Assembly (NCBI GenBank): GCA_002457675.1
Contig: NTKK01000003.1
Span: 1-64,000 of the forward strand
Source of the DNA: Bacteroidetes bacterium MED-G17
GTDB lineage: Bacteria; Bacteroidota; Bacteroidia; NS11-12g; UBA9320
Direction of reading: 5' to 3'
DNA: 64,000 bases
In this document: in pieces, positions 1-10,310 of the stretch
Layout of the letters: the number at the start of each line of letters is the position of its first letter
How positions within the stretch are numbered: the stretch's first letter is position 1
Notes under the pieces: model-generated
Told to the model about the DNA's origin: nothing
The model's database searches: none
What the model saw: only the letters and a program-made list of their open reading frames with translations
Program-made: the position numbers and the translations under genes

Positions 1-1349
1 AAGGTTGCTATTTTCCCACCAACATAATTTGCGATAGCAAAGCTAAGAAACCAAGCTCCCATAGCTGTACTTGCAATATTTTTAGGTGACAATTTGGTTA
101 CCATTGAAAGTCCAATTGGAGAGAGGAAAAGTTCCCCCGTGGTATGCAACATATATAGAAAAACAAGTGTTAATAAAGGAACCTGAAAATCAGCATTCAC
201 AAATTTAAATCCTATTTGAGTTACCAAAAATCCTAATGCCAATTGAATAATTCCAAATGCAAATTTGTAAGGAATACTTGGATTTTTTCCTTTTTGTGAG
301 AGGCGGATCCACATAACGGAAAAAATAGAGCCAAAAATTATTATGAATGCAGGGTTAAAAAATTGTGTCATGGAGGCAGGCATTGTCCAGCCTAATAGTA
401 TTCTGTCTACATTTCTATCAGCAAACAAAGTCAATGATGTACCCGCTTGTTCAAAACAAGCCCAAAAAGCAATGTTTATAACCATAAAGATAATCAAAGC
501 AATCATTCTATCTGCCCAAATTTTTGTTCCATTCTCACTGTCTGCTTTTTTTCCTTGCAAATACATGTAGACCGATATATATAGGAATAGTCCGACCAAA
601 ATGTAATCCATCAAACTATTTTTTAATATCAAAAAGTAACATAGGGGGATTAAAAATAGAGAACCAATTGTGATCAAATGAACATAGTTAAGCGGTCCAA
701 AAATCTTTTTCTTGGCCGACTCTTTAATTTCTAAACCTGCAGCGGCAGCATAGTTTTTTCTTCCACCATAAAAGATAAACAAGCCCAAAAGCATCCCAAT
801 TCCCGCTAGGGCAAAACCTTTGTCAAATCCGTATGTCTCGCCAATATATGCTACAATAGTTGTTGCCAATAAGGCGCCAATGTTTATGCCTATGTAAAAA
901 ATAGTAAATCCAGAATCTCGTCGAGGATCACCATCTTCGTATAATTTTCCGACAACAGTTGAAATATTTGCTTTCAAATAGCCATTTCCAATTATCAGCG
1001 CTCCCATGCCCGCGAGCAATGAAAATTCTGCACCACCGGGAAGAATATATTCCCCTCCAACAATTAAAAATTCCCCAATGGCCATAAGGATAGCTCCAAA
1101 AATAATGGCATATCGGTAACCAAGATATTTATCAGCGAGTCTACCACCCAATATAGGCGCTGCATAGACCAATCCCGTGTATGCACCATAAATTAATGAA
1201 GCTTCTGCATCGCCCTTCAACAAAGATTTCACCAAATAAAGAGTGAGCAATGTACGCATTCCGTAAAAGCAGAATCTTTCCCACATTTCCGAAAAAAATA
1301 GGGTCATCAAACCTTTAGGATGACCTTTTTGAGTAGTTGGCTGATTCAT
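1..1349 (-). CDS. POT/PTR family peptide MFS transporter (C-terminus truncated by window edge)
   Basis: Manual minus-strand translation from ATG at 1349: MNQPTTQKGHPKGLMTLFFSEMWERFCFYGMRTLLTLYLV..., typical POT family N-terminus; frame open to the window edge. Confidence 0.9.
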   Translation of the reverse strand, partial: MNQPTTQKGHPKGLMTLFFSEMWERFCFYGMRTLLTLYLVKSLLKGDAEASLIYGAYTGLVYAAPILGGRLADKYLGYRYAIIFGAILMAIGEFLIVGGEYILPGGAEFSLLAGMGALIIGNGYLKANISTVVGKLYEDGDPRRDSGFTIFYIGINIGALLATTIVAYIGETYGFDKGFALAGIGMLLGLFIFYGGRKNYAAAAGLEIKESAKKKIFGPLNYVHLITIGSLFLIPLCYFLILKNSLMDYILVGLFLYISVYMYLQGKKADSENGTKIWADRMIALIIFMVINIAFWACFEQAGTSLTLFADRNVDRILLGWTMPASMTQFFNPAFIIIFGSIFSVMWIRLSQKGKNPSIPYKFAFGIIQLALGFLVTQIGFKFVNADFQVPLLTLVFLYMLHTTGELFLSPIGLSMVTKLSPKNIASTAMGAWFLSFAIANYVGGKIAT

Positions 1350-1391
1350 TATAAATGAGAATAATTTTCGGTAAAAATATGATTTTTAATT

Positions 1392-3578
1392 TTATAGGTT
1401 CTCCAATAGAAAATTGGTCATTCTAGTGTACAAATGGAGTCTTGTAAGCCCTCCGGATATTCCGTGTGATTTGTTTGGGTAAAATTCCGAATCAAATGAA
1501 ATATTCTTTTGAATCATGGAATTTACCATTTCAGCTGCATTCTGAAAATGGACATTGTCATCGCCAGTTCCGTGTATAATGAGGTATTTTCCATCAATAG
1601 AGTCAACATGATTTATTGGAGAATTGATGTCATAATTTAATCCATTTTCCTGAGGTGTTCGCATGAAACGTTCGGTGTAAATATTGTCATAAAATCGCCA
1701 ATTTGTAACTGGTGCCACTGCTATTGCGGTAGAAAAAACATGGTGTCCTTTAGTGATAGCTAAGCTACTCATATACCCACCAAAACTCCAACCCCACATG
1801 CCAATTCTATTTGGATTGATATAGGGCAATTTACCCAGCTCAATAGCCGCATTTATTTGGTCTTCAATTTCATATTTACCTAATTGAAGGTAGGTTTGTT
1901 TCTTGAATAGGTCACCTCTAGCACCAGTACCTCGGCCATCAACTGAAACAACAATAATTCCATATCTATTGGCGAGCATTTGATGCCAAAAATAGTTGAA
2001 CCAACCCCAGCTATTACTCACTGTTTGTGAACCAGGACCTCCATAAACATGCATCAACATGGGATATTTTTTTGTACTGTCAAAATTTTGTGGTTTAATC
2101 ATCCAATAATTTAGTTTTTCATAACCAAGATCAATTTGGCTGAACTGTGGTTCGGATAATTTGTAAGAATCAAGATTTTCTATGAACTCTGTATTTTCTT
2201 CTAGCGTTCGAACTATAGACCCTTTGGTTGTCCGAAAATAGTACTTACTCGGTTCGGTAAATGATGAGTAATGATGGTAGAGAATATTTCCATTTTTGGA
2301 TAGTTCTGCATGGTGTGTTCCTTTGGCATTACTAATTTGCTTTTTGTTTGACCCATCAAATCCAATTGAATAAATATGCCGTTCAAGTGGAGATTTTTCG
2401 GTACTTGTGAAATAGATTAGTTCTCTTTTTTCGTCTATTCCAACGAGTTCATCTACTTCCCACTTTCCTTTGGTGGTCTGAAACACTTGTGGACCATTGT
2501 TTTTATGCAGATAAATATGCCAAAATCCATCTCGCTCACTTTTTAAGATAAAATGTTCTAAATCATCTAAAAAATAAAGATCATCATGCACGTCAACATA
2601 ATGTTTATTTTTTTCCGTGAGAACAATTTTTTGAGTATTCTTTGAGGTATTTGCCATTATAAGTTCCCAATAATTTTGTTGCCGATTTAGCCTTTGAATG
2701 CTTAAAATATTGGCTTCTTTTGTCCATTTAATCCTAGGGATATACTGGTCATTTTCTGCCTGCAATTCAATTTCTTTTGATTTACCATTTTTAAGGTCTG
2801 CAACAAAAACTCTAACTATAGAGTTTTTTTCACCAGCTTTCGGGTATTTAAACCTATTAAATTTAGGATAAAGTTCCCCAAATTTTTTCATTTGCCACTG
2901 CTTTACATGGCTTTCATCAAATTTGTAATATGCAATTTGGGAACCATTTGCATTCCAAAAAAATCCTCGATCCATGGAGAATTCCTCCTCATAAACCCAG
3001 TCAACCGCTCCGTTGATGATGTGATTTACTTTGCCATCTTTTGTGAGTTGTTGATGTTTGTTTTGGTACAAATTATAAACCCAGAGATTATTTTCTAAGA
3101 CATAAGCAATTTTAGTATCATCCGGGCTAAATGTGGCATACATTATTTTTTCATCTCTGAGCTTTGTTAGCTTATTATTGTCTTCATTCCATAAATAGAA
3201 GATTGCTTTTGAACTATGTCGGTAAATTTTTTCTACTTGTGTGCTAAGAATAGCTTTAGTCTCTGATGAATTGAATTGGTAATCACTAAAAATAAAATTT
3301 TTTAATCCATTGTCTTTGGCCAGTTCTGTAGAACTTATAAGGGTCTTTAGTTTTTGTTTTTTTTGATAGTTGTAGCTATTAACTTCAATACTTTGATTGA
3401 CTCTATTCATTTCAATAATGGAATAAGTTTGGCCGTTTTTTAGATGTTTGAATCCACCCAAAGTATTCGGATAGAACGTGTAGTTTTTCCATATTGCCTC
3501 TAAGCTTATGTCTTTTTTTATTTGTCCAAAAGAGCCTAAAGAAAAAAGAATAGACAACAGCGTTAAAATTATTCTCAT
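1392..3578 (-). CDS. S9 family (DPP-IV-like) prolyl oligopeptidase
   Basis: 728 aa; N-terminal DPPIV beta-propeller, catalytic GWSFGGYM, Asp region GTGDDNVHF, His region PNKSHGI. Confidence 0.92.
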   Translation of the reverse strand: MRIILTLLSILFSLGSFGQIKKDISLEAIWKNYTFYPNTLGGFKHLKNGQTYSIIEMNRVNQSIEVNSYNYQKKQKLKTLISSTELAKDNGLKNFIFSDYQFNSSETKAILSTQVEKIYRHSSKAIFYLWNEDNNKLTKLRDEKIMYATFSPDDTKIAYVLENNLWVYNLYQNKHQQLTKDGKVNHIINGAVDWVYEEEFSMDRGFFWNANGSQIAYYKFDESHVKQWQMKKFGELYPKFNRFKYPKAGEKNSIVRVFVADLKNGKSKEIELQAENDQYIPRIKWTKEANILSIQRLNRQQNYWELIMANTSKNTQKIVLTEKNKHYVDVHDDLYFLDDLEHFILKSERDGFWHIYLHKNNGPQVFQTTKGKWEVDELVGIDEKRELIYFTSTEKSPLERHIYSIGFDGSNKKQISNAKGTHHAELSKNGNILYHHYSSFTEPSKYYFRTTKGSIVRTLEENTEFIENLDSYKLSEPQFSQIDLGYEKLNYWMIKPQNFDSTKKYPMLMHVYGGPGSQTVSNSWGWFNYFWHQMLANRYGIIVVSVDGRGTGARGDLFKKQTYLQLGKYEIEDQINAAIELGKLPYINPNRIGMWGWSFGGYMSSLAITKGHHVFSTAIAVAPVTNWRFYDNIYTERFMRTPQENGLNYDINSPINHVDSIDGKYLIIHGTGDDNVHFQNAAEMVNSMIQKNISFDSEFYPNKSHGISGGLTRLHLYTRMTNFLLENL

Positions 3579-3659
3579 GGTTCAATTATACATTTAAATG
3601 GTAATGACTTCAAACTTTTTTATGGGGTGATTTGCTTTGTTTATAAATTCGTTGAGTAA

Positions 3660-5033
3660 ATGGAGGTTTTGAAGAATCTTTTGGGCGAAAGTCGCTTTGT
3701 GTCTGACAAGGAAAAATTGGTTCCATATGGTTCAGATTATACCGAAGATTTATTTTTTCGTCCCGATGCTGTTGCATTCCCCAAAACCACAATTGAAGTT
3801 CAAGCAATTGTAAATTACTGTTACCAGCATAATATTCCTATCACACCTAGAGGTGCGGGAACTGGCTTGAGTGGTGGAAGTTTGCCAGTCAAAGGAGGGA
3901 TATCTATATGCTTTGAAAAGATGAACAAAATATTATCTTTTGATAATGATAACTTTCAAATTACGGTTGAGCCTGGCGTTATTAATCAAGAGATTAGAGA
4001 TTTTGTTGAGTCAAAGGGTCTTTTTTATCCACCTGATCCTGCTAGCAAAGGCTCTAGTTTTATAGGGGGCAATATTGCCCACAATAGTGGAGGGCCTAGA
4101 GCAGTGAAATATGGTGTCACAAGAGATTGGGTACTAAATCTTGAAGTTGTCTTACCCAATGGCGAAATTATTTGGACAGGTTCTAATACCTTAAAAAATT
4201 CAACTGGATACAACTTAACCCAACTGATGATCGGAAGCGAAGGCACGCTGGGGATTATAACAAAAGCAGTTTTAAAGCTAATTTCCAAGCCCATTCAAAA
4301 TCTTTTGCTTTGGTGTCCTTTTGAGAAAATGGAAAAGGCTTGTGAAGCAGTGCCCGCCATTATGAGTTCTGGATTGGTGCCCTCGGCTTTGGAAATAATG
4401 GAAAAAAAAGGTGTAGACCTTTCGATTGCCCACACAGATGCAAGCTTGTCTACTGAAGAAAATCATAAGGCATATTTACTTATTGAGCTAGATGGATCTT
4501 CACAAGAAAAACTAATGAGTCAGGCAGAAGAACTTTTTGAAACTTTAGAACCATTTGAACCTGGTGAAGTTCAACTTGCAGATAGCGCTAATCAAAAGGA
4601 AAATTTTTGGAAAATAAGAAGAAGTATCGGTGAGGTAGTGAAAAGAGAAAGCATTTATAAAGAAGAAGATACAGTTGTCCCCAGAGCCAAACTGCCACAG
4701 CTTTATAATGGTGTTAAAGAAATAGGTGAAAAATACGGTTTTGACTCAATATGTTATGGTCATGCCGGAGATGGTAATTTACATGTAAATATACTGAAAG
4801 GAAATATGATAAATGAGCATTGGCAGGGCAAACATTTAGAAAAAGGTATAAGAGAAATTTTTCAATTGTGTAAGTCGCTTGGTGGCACTATCAGTGGTGA
4901 GCATGGGATTGGCTATGTGCAAAAAAAATTTATGAATGAAGTTTTTCCAGAACACCACTTGCAGCTTTTTAAATCAATCAAGCGGGTATTTGATCCAAAA
5001 ATGTTGTTAAATCCCAACAAAATTATCGATTAA
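3660..5033 (+). CDS. FAD-binding oxidase, GlcD/D-lactate dehydrogenase-like
   Basis: 457 aa; FAD_binding_4 motif PRGAGTGLSGGSLPVKGGI and C-terminal GTISGEHGIGYVQKKF. Confidence 0.9.
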   Translation: MEVLKNLLGESRFVSDKEKLVPYGSDYTEDLFFRPDAVAFPKTTIEVQAIVNYCYQHNIPITPRGAGTGLSGGSLPVKGGISICFEKMNKILSFDNDNFQITVEPGVINQEIRDFVESKGLFYPPDPASKGSSFIGGNIAHNSGGPRAVKYGVTRDWVLNLEVVLPNGEIIWTGSNTLKNSTGYNLTQLMIGSEGTLGIITKAVLKLISKPIQNLLLWCPFEKMEKACEAVPAIMSSGLVPSALEIMEKKGVDLSIAHTDASLSTEENHKAYLLIELDGSSQEKLMSQAEELFETLEPFEPGEVQLADSANQKENFWKIRRSIGEVVKRESIYKEEDTVVPRAKLPQLYNGVKEIGEKYGFDSICYGHAGDGNLHVNILKGNMINEHWQGKHLEKGIREIFQLCKSLGGTISGEHGIGYVQKKFMNEVFPEHHLQLFKSIKRVFDPKMLLNPNKIID

Positions 5034-5039
5034 AGTACA

Positions 5040-6206
5040 TTGAAAAACCTATTTTCCAAAACTGAGTTGGCATTTCAACATTTAAGTAATGCCCAGTTAA
5101 GAAGAAGCATTTTTTTGTTCAGATTATTTCAGTGGCCTTTCCTTACCAAATTGGGATCATCGCTCATGGCTTGGTCTTTAAAATCTGGACTGCCTGTAGG
5201 TAAAATAATCAAGTCAACAGTTTTTACTCAGTTTTGCGCTGGAGAAAGTTTAATGGAAAGTCATGAAACTGCAGTGATGCTTTCACAATCCAATGTTGGT
5301 TCTATTTTAGACTATTCTGTGGAGGGTGAACAAAATGAAGAAGATTTTGAAAAGAATGCCTTATACCTGCAAAATGCAATAAGAAAAGCAGCAAAATACC
5401 CTGAAATTTACCCTTTTGCAGTTTTTAAATCTACAGCGGTAGGCAATACCCAAGTGCTCACCAAAGTGACTATGGACAATACCTTAAGCGCGCTTGAAAT
5501 GGAAAGCTATCAAAATTGGAAAAATAGAATGTTCGCCATATGCGAACTCTCCTCGAGCTTGGGCTTGCCCATACTGGTAGATGCAGAAGAAACATATATC
5601 CAAGGAGCTATTGATAAGCTTGTAATCGATTTGATGAAGTCACTAAACAAGCAGAAAGCTATGGTGTTTAATACAGTTCAGCTCTATCGGAAAGAGGGTT
5701 TAGATATTGTCAAAAAAATCTTTTTGGAAGCAGAGAAGCATGAATTTTTTGCGGGCTTTAAGCTTGTAAGAGGTGCTTATTTAGAAAAAGAGCAGAAATG
5801 GGCAGAGAATAAAAAAATCCCAAATCCTATAAATCCAAGCAAAAAAGCAACTGATGAAATGTTTGATGATGCGGTAGTATTTTGCATGAAAAACTTGCAA
5901 AAAATTTCTATTTGTGCAGGTACACATAATGAGCTTAGTACACTGAAAATCATTGATTTGATGCATAAAATGAAGCTTAAAAATAATGACAAAAGAGTTT
6001 GGTTCGCACAACTTCTTGGCATGAGCGATAATTTAACTTTTGTACTTGCCAACGAGGGTTATAATAGCGCAAAATATTTGCCATTTGGACCTGTTAAAGA
6101 GGTAATGCCTTATTTAATAAGAAGGGCTGAAGAAAATAGTGCAGTTGCTGGTCAAATGGGGAGAGAGCTAAAATTATTGCTAAAGGAAAGGAAGAGAAGG
6201 CATTAA
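5040..6206 (+). CDS. proline dehydrogenase
   Basis: 388 aa; PRODH motifs (LVDAEETYIQGAID, KLVRGAYLEKEQKWA, LPFGPVKEVMPYLIRRAEENS); TTG start. Confidence 0.9.
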   Translation: MKNLFSKTELAFQHLSNAQLRRSIFLFRLFQWPFLTKLGSSLMAWSLKSGLPVGKIIKSTVFTQFCAGESLMESHETAVMLSQSNVGSILDYSVEGEQNEEDFEKNALYLQNAIRKAAKYPEIYPFAVFKSTAVGNTQVLTKVTMDNTLSALEMESYQNWKNRMFAICELSSSLGLPILVDAEETYIQGAIDKLVIDLMKSLNKQKAMVFNTVQLYRKEGLDIVKKIFLEAEKHEFFAGFKLVRGAYLEKEQKWAENKKIPNPINPSKKATDEMFDDAVVFCMKNLQKISICAGTHNELSTLKIIDLMHKMKLKNNDKRVWFAQLLGMSDNLTFVLANEGYNSAKYLPFGPVKEVMPYLIRRAEENSAVAGQMGRELKLLLKERKRRH

Positions 6207-6658
6207 GGCTTTAAGTGTTTTTCATAAATACTTATCCATTCTTCAGGTGTCATTTTCTGCGCCAATTCCTTTAATAATACATAAGGAATGGTATCCATTT
6301 TTTTAAAGCGAATGCAACTTTTCCCCATATCTAATTTATGTTTAACTGTGTTGTTATACGCTCGAGTAAACCATTGGAGTAAACTTGGATTTGCATAAAG
6401 CCCAAGGTGGTAAAATCCAATATGATTTTTTTGAGAGGCTAAGCTAATAAAGGGCAAAGAGATTTTTGGATTGACATGATAGCCAGGTGGATATAATTTT
6501 TTTGGAACTACAAAACTTGGCAAACCATAGTTCATTTCTTCTTGGAAACCATTTGGTAGGTTCGACAAAAGAATTTGACGTATTTTATGGAGTACTTCTT
6601 TTCTTTCATTAGGAAGTTTTTCAAGGTAATCTTCAACAGTTAAAATTTTTACTGACAT
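6203..6658 (-). CDS. DUF1801 domain protein
   Basis: 151 aa; EDYLEKLPNERKEVLHKIRQIL...EEMNYGLPSF pattern, DUF1801/YdhG-like. Confidence 0.75.
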   Translation of the reverse strand: MSVKILTVEDYLEKLPNERKEVLHKIRQILLSNLPNGFQEEMNYGLPSFVVPKKLYPPGYHVNPKISLPFISLASQKNHIGFYHLGLYANPSLLQWFTRAYNNTVKHKLDMGKSCIRFKKMDTIPYVLLKELAQKMTPEEWISIYEKHLKP

Positions 6659-7114
6659 TTATTTCATTTGACTTTTTTGAATAGCTTTTATAGCCTCCTG
6701 AACGTGCCTTTTAACTTGTAATTGAATTACAAAATGCGAGATCAAACGCTGGTTTTTGTCAAAAACAAAAGTTTCTCTGCCCATCATGAGTCCAAATAAG
6801 TTGGTTTTTACGCCAAACGATTTAGCTACATTGCCGCCTAAATCACTCAAAAGGGTAAAAGGCAATCTATAGCGCTGTTTAAATTTTTTATGTCTTGAAG
6901 GACTATCTTTGCTAATGCCTAAAACGGTAGCTCCGTTTTGGTCGAAAACGTCAAAATTGTCTCTAAACGTGCAAGCTTCAGTGACACATCCAGGTGTAAA
7001 ATCCATGGGGTAAAATAAAATTACGGTAGGTTTACCTGATAAGCTTTCTGATGAAAACCATTCTCCATTTTCATCAACTAAATTGAATTCAGGTATAAAC
7101 TCGTCTAATTGCAC
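6659..7114 (-). CDS. thioredoxin-dependent peroxiredoxin (BCP/PrxQ-like)
   Basis: 151 aa; FYPMDFTPGCVTEACTFRD, with CxxxxC typical of PrxQ. Confidence 0.9.
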   Translation of the reverse strand: MQLDEFIPEFNLVDENGEWFSSESLSGKPTVILFYPMDFTPGCVTEACTFRDNFDVFDQNGATVLGISKDSPSRHKKFKQRYRLPFTLLSDLGGNVAKSFGVKTNLFGLMMGRETFVFDKNQRLISHFVIQLQVKRHVQEAIKAIQKSQMK

Positions 7115-7133
7115 AAATTGATTTCGTTGTATA

Positions 7134-9293
7134 CTACAAATTTGTAAAAAAATAGTTAGAAATTTTTTCGTACAAATGCACCCTTTCTTTCCCTACAACG
7201 TTGTGGGCGTGATGGGGATATACAAAATAGTCTAGTTGTACCCCCCTTTGAATTGCTTTTCGCAAATAGTTTAAACTATGTTGCCAAAGAACTACATCAT
7301 CTTGCCCTCCATGTATCATTAGCAACTTACCCCTCAACTGGTCTATATAATTCATTAAGTTGGATTTATTATAGCCGTCCTTATTCTCATTAGGTTTATC
7401 CATATATCGCTCAGTATACATTATTTCGTAAAATTTCCAGTCGATAACAGGTCCACCAGCAACACCTACTTTAAAAAGTTTGGGATATCTAGTTAGTAAG
7501 CTTGCGGTCATAAATCCTCCGTAGCTCCAGCCATGAACGCCAAGACGAGAGCTATCTACCCAATTTTGATTTTTGAGCCAATTGATTCCTGCAATTTGAT
7601 CTTTCATTTCTAGCGTGCCTAATTGTCTATGTATACAGCTTTCGAAATCAAAGCCTCTATTGTCGCTGCCTCGTCCATCGATAGTAAAAATGGCATAGCC
7701 ATTTTGTGCCATATAATGATACCACAAGTTTGCTCCACCTAACCAGTTGTTTTTAACCAATTGAACGTGTGGTCCGTTGTAAAGATAAACAACAACTGGA
7801 TATTTTTTGTTGGGATCAAAATAGATAGGTTTGATTAAACGATAATGTAATAAATCGCCCTTGTCATTCTTAATTGTTCCCAAAGACATCGTGCCTAAAT
7901 GATACTCAGACAACGGGTTGTCTGCTTCATGAAAAACCTCCATTACCTTCCCACTATTGCCAGAGATGATTTGTAATTTGGCAGGTGTTTCCGTATTAGA
8001 ATAATAGTCAAAGAATAAAGAAAAATTCTTGTTCGCCCATACTCTATGTGTGCCATTTTCTTGCGTGATTTTTTTGACTTTTCCTCCATCTAAAGAGACT
8101 GAATAGAGGTGCCTGTCAATCGGCGAATTCTTTGTGGCAATAAAAAATACTTTTTGATTTACTTCATCGATACCCACCAATTCGGTAACGACCCAATTAC
8201 CTTTTGTAAGCTGTTGGATTTCTTGTCCATCCGTATTGTAGAGATATAAATGTTGATACCCGTCTTTTTCACTCCACCATAAAAATTGATTTGGTTTTTG
8301 TTTTAAAAAGGTCAATGAATGCTCTGGCTCAACATATTTATTGTTTTTCTCTTCAAATAAGGTATTGACATATTTGCCCGATTTTACTTCGTATTTGCAA
8401 AGCTGCATATGGTTTTGCGCCCTGTTTACATGGGCTACGTAAATGTATTCCTCATTAGGTCCCCACGAAATATTGGTCCAATAATCATCTTTAGAAAATC
8501 TATTTTCAAGTTTGATTTTTTTTTCTGAAGCTAGATCCACTATGTGTAATTCTACATGGTGACTTTTGGCACCCGCAACAGGGTATTTTATTTGTCTGTA
8601 ACTTGCAGGGGTATCCTTTAGGTTGTACAATGGGTAGTCGCTTACCATTGTCTCATCCATTGCATAATATGCTAATTTGCTTCCTTTTGGCGACCAAAAT
8701 ATCCCATTGGTAATACCAAATTCATTTCGATGTACAGATTGTCCGAAAACGGTGCCATCAATGGCATCTTGAACTAAGATAGTCTTCGAAAATTCTCCTT
8801 CCTTATTATCAAATGAAATTTTTAAGTTTTCTTGGTATGTTCCTGCAATGCCTTTATTGTCACTTGCCCATTTAACATTTATCAAATCTCTTTCAATACC
8901 AATTTTCTTTTGACAAATATTTTCTTTGGTATTGTATAAAAATTTTGAAGATCCATTGGAAAATTCGAAACATAAATTTTTTACCCATTTAATTCTTGGA
9001 AAATAAGTGAAAGTATCTTCTTGAATTTTTGATAAAGCTAAATTGAATTTATGAAGGCTAATGGTCTTATTCCCATGATTACCGTCATCTTTAATGTGGT
9101 GCAGATTTAATGTGTTATTTCTGATAACGGAAAAGTAATCTTTATTGGTTGTCCATTGATATCTGCCCGGGTAACTTGGCGCCAAATGTCCGTAAGTACC
9201 TAAAATAGCGTCTTGTATGTTTAGTAATTTCTCCTGTCCAAACATGTGAAGTTGAGTACCAATGAACAAAATGAAAACAAAATACTTTTTCAT
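7134..9293 (-). CDS. S9 family (DPP-IV-like) prolyl oligopeptidase, second paralog
   Basis: ORF starts at 9341, but the signal-peptide Met (MKKYFVFILFIGTQLHMFGQ) is at 9293; GWSYGGFM, GGQDDVV, YPHHAHNV catalytic motifs. Confidence 0.9.
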   Translation of the reverse strand: MKKYFVFILFIGTQLHMFGQEKLLNIQDAILGTYGHLAPSYPGRYQWTTNKDYFSVIRNNTLNLHHIKDDGNHGNKTISLHKFNLALSKIQEDTFTYFPRIKWVKNLCFEFSNGSSKFLYNTKENICQKKIGIERDLINVKWASDNKGIAGTYQENLKISFDNKEGEFSKTILVQDAIDGTVFGQSVHRNEFGITNGIFWSPKGSKLAYYAMDETMVSDYPLYNLKDTPASYRQIKYPVAGAKSHHVELHIVDLASEKKIKLENRFSKDDYWTNISWGPNEEYIYVAHVNRAQNHMQLCKYEVKSGKYVNTLFEEKNNKYVEPEHSLTFLKQKPNQFLWWSEKDGYQHLYLYNTDGQEIQQLTKGNWVVTELVGIDEVNQKVFFIATKNSPIDRHLYSVSLDGGKVKKITQENGTHRVWANKNFSLFFDYYSNTETPAKLQIISGNSGKVMEVFHEADNPLSEYHLGTMSLGTIKNDKGDLLHYRLIKPIYFDPNKKYPVVVYLYNGPHVQLVKNNWLGGANLWYHYMAQNGYAIFTIDGRGSDNRGFDFESCIHRQLGTLEMKDQIAGINWLKNQNWVDSSRLGVHGWSYGGFMTASLLTRYPKLFKVGVAGGPVIDWKFYEIMYTERYMDKPNENKDGYNKSNLMNYIDQLRGKLLMIHGGQDDVVLWQHSLNYLRKAIQRGVQLDYFVYPHHAHNVVGKERVHLYEKISNYFFTNL

Positions 9294-9339
9294 AGGTATC
9301 AAAAATAAAGTATTCGGAACATCATATTTGCAGAACAAC

Positions 9340-10146
9340 ATGAAAGAAATAATTGAATCGGCTTGGGAGAACAGGGAATTACTTAAAGAGCAATATGTTC
9401 AGGAGGCTTTGAATGCCTTGGTACATCAAGTAGATGAAGGGAAATTACGCTGTGCAGAACCTTCAGGAAAGAATTGGATTGTAAATGATTGGGTAAAAAA
9501 AGGAATCATATTGTTTTTCCCTATTAGCAAAATGGAAAAAATAGAGCTTGGCCCATTTGAGTTTCACGACAAAATGAAGTTGAAAACAGGTTATGCCGAA
9601 AAACAAATTCGGGTTGTCCCTCATGCCGTAGCAAGGTATGGTGCATATATTGCTCCTTCCGTGGTAATGATGCCAAGCTACATAAATATAGGTGCATATG
9701 TAGATAGGGGGACTATGGTAGACACTTGGGCAACGGTAGGCTCTTGTGCACAAATTGGTCAAGATGTACATTTAAGCGGTGGGGTAGGAATTGGCGGTGT
9801 TCTTGAACCAGTACAGGCTGCTCCTGTAATTATTGAAGATGGAGCGTTTATTGGTTCTCGATGTATTATTGTAGAAGGAGTGAAAATTGGCAAAGAAGCA
9901 GTAATTGGTGCAGGCGTAACACTCACAAAGAGCACCAAAATTATCAATGTTAGTCAAAGTGAATCAATTGAGATTAAAGGACATATACCGCCACGTTCGG
10001 TAGTGATACCGGGCAGTATGACAAAACAATTCTCTGCTGGATCATATAATGTAAACTGCGCGTTAATAATAGGAGAAAGAAAAGAAAGCACGGACAAAAA
10101 AACAAGCTTGAATCAAGCCCTCAGAACATACGATATTTCAGTGTAG
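9340..10146 (+). CDS. dapD: 2,3,4,5-tetrahydropyridine-2,6-dicarboxylate N-succinyltransferase
   Basis: Left-handed beta-helix hexapeptides; MPSYINIGAYVDRGTMVDTWATVGSCAQIG motif; Met at 9340 (MKEIIESAWENRELL) preferred over the ORF start at 9262. Confidence 0.95.
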   Translation: MKEIIESAWENRELLKEQYVQEALNALVHQVDEGKLRCAEPSGKNWIVNDWVKKGIILFFPISKMEKIELGPFEFHDKMKLKTGYAEKQIRVVPHAVARYGAYIAPSVVMMPSYINIGAYVDRGTMVDTWATVGSCAQIGQDVHLSGGVGIGGVLEPVQAAPVIIEDGAFIGSRCIIVEGVKIGKEAVIGAGVTLTKSTKIINVSQSESIEIKGHIPPRSVVIPGSMTKQFSAGSYNVNCALIIGERKESTDKKTSLNQALRTYDISV

Positions 10147-10147
10147 T

Positions 10148-10165
10148 CAAACAAACATTTGTTTG
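10148..10165. repeat. 18-nt perfect inverted repeat CAAACAAA-CA-TTTGTTTG followed by GTTTT
   Basis: Read directly; starts 1 nt after the dapD stop; could act as a weak terminator or an operator. Confidence 0.7.
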
Positions 10166-10287
10166 GTTTTCAGTGATTTGTATTAAACATAGTGTATTTT
10201 TGCTCGTTTAATTTAAACAACTTCTAAATTCACAGATTGTGCATTTTTTTTAGGGGTGAATTGTGCTGTCCATGTCGAAGTAAAAAA

Positions 10288-10295
10288 TAACTTTG
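10288..10295 (+). promoter_or_regulatory. Bacteroidota -7 promoter element TAACTTTG upstream of the cox operon
   Basis: Exact TAnnTTTG match 15 nt before the likely coxB ATG at 10311. Confidence 0.55.
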
Positions 10296-10310
10296 TGTCA
10301 ACATTCAAAT

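Noticed and set aside
343-570. 75-aa plus-strand ORF
   Set aside because: Antisense to the truncated POT transporter gene, which the ORF track omits only because it runs off the window edge.
9463-9771. 102-aa minus-strand ORF
   Set aside because: Antisense to dapD hexapeptide-repeat region; repetitive composition reflects the sense repeats.
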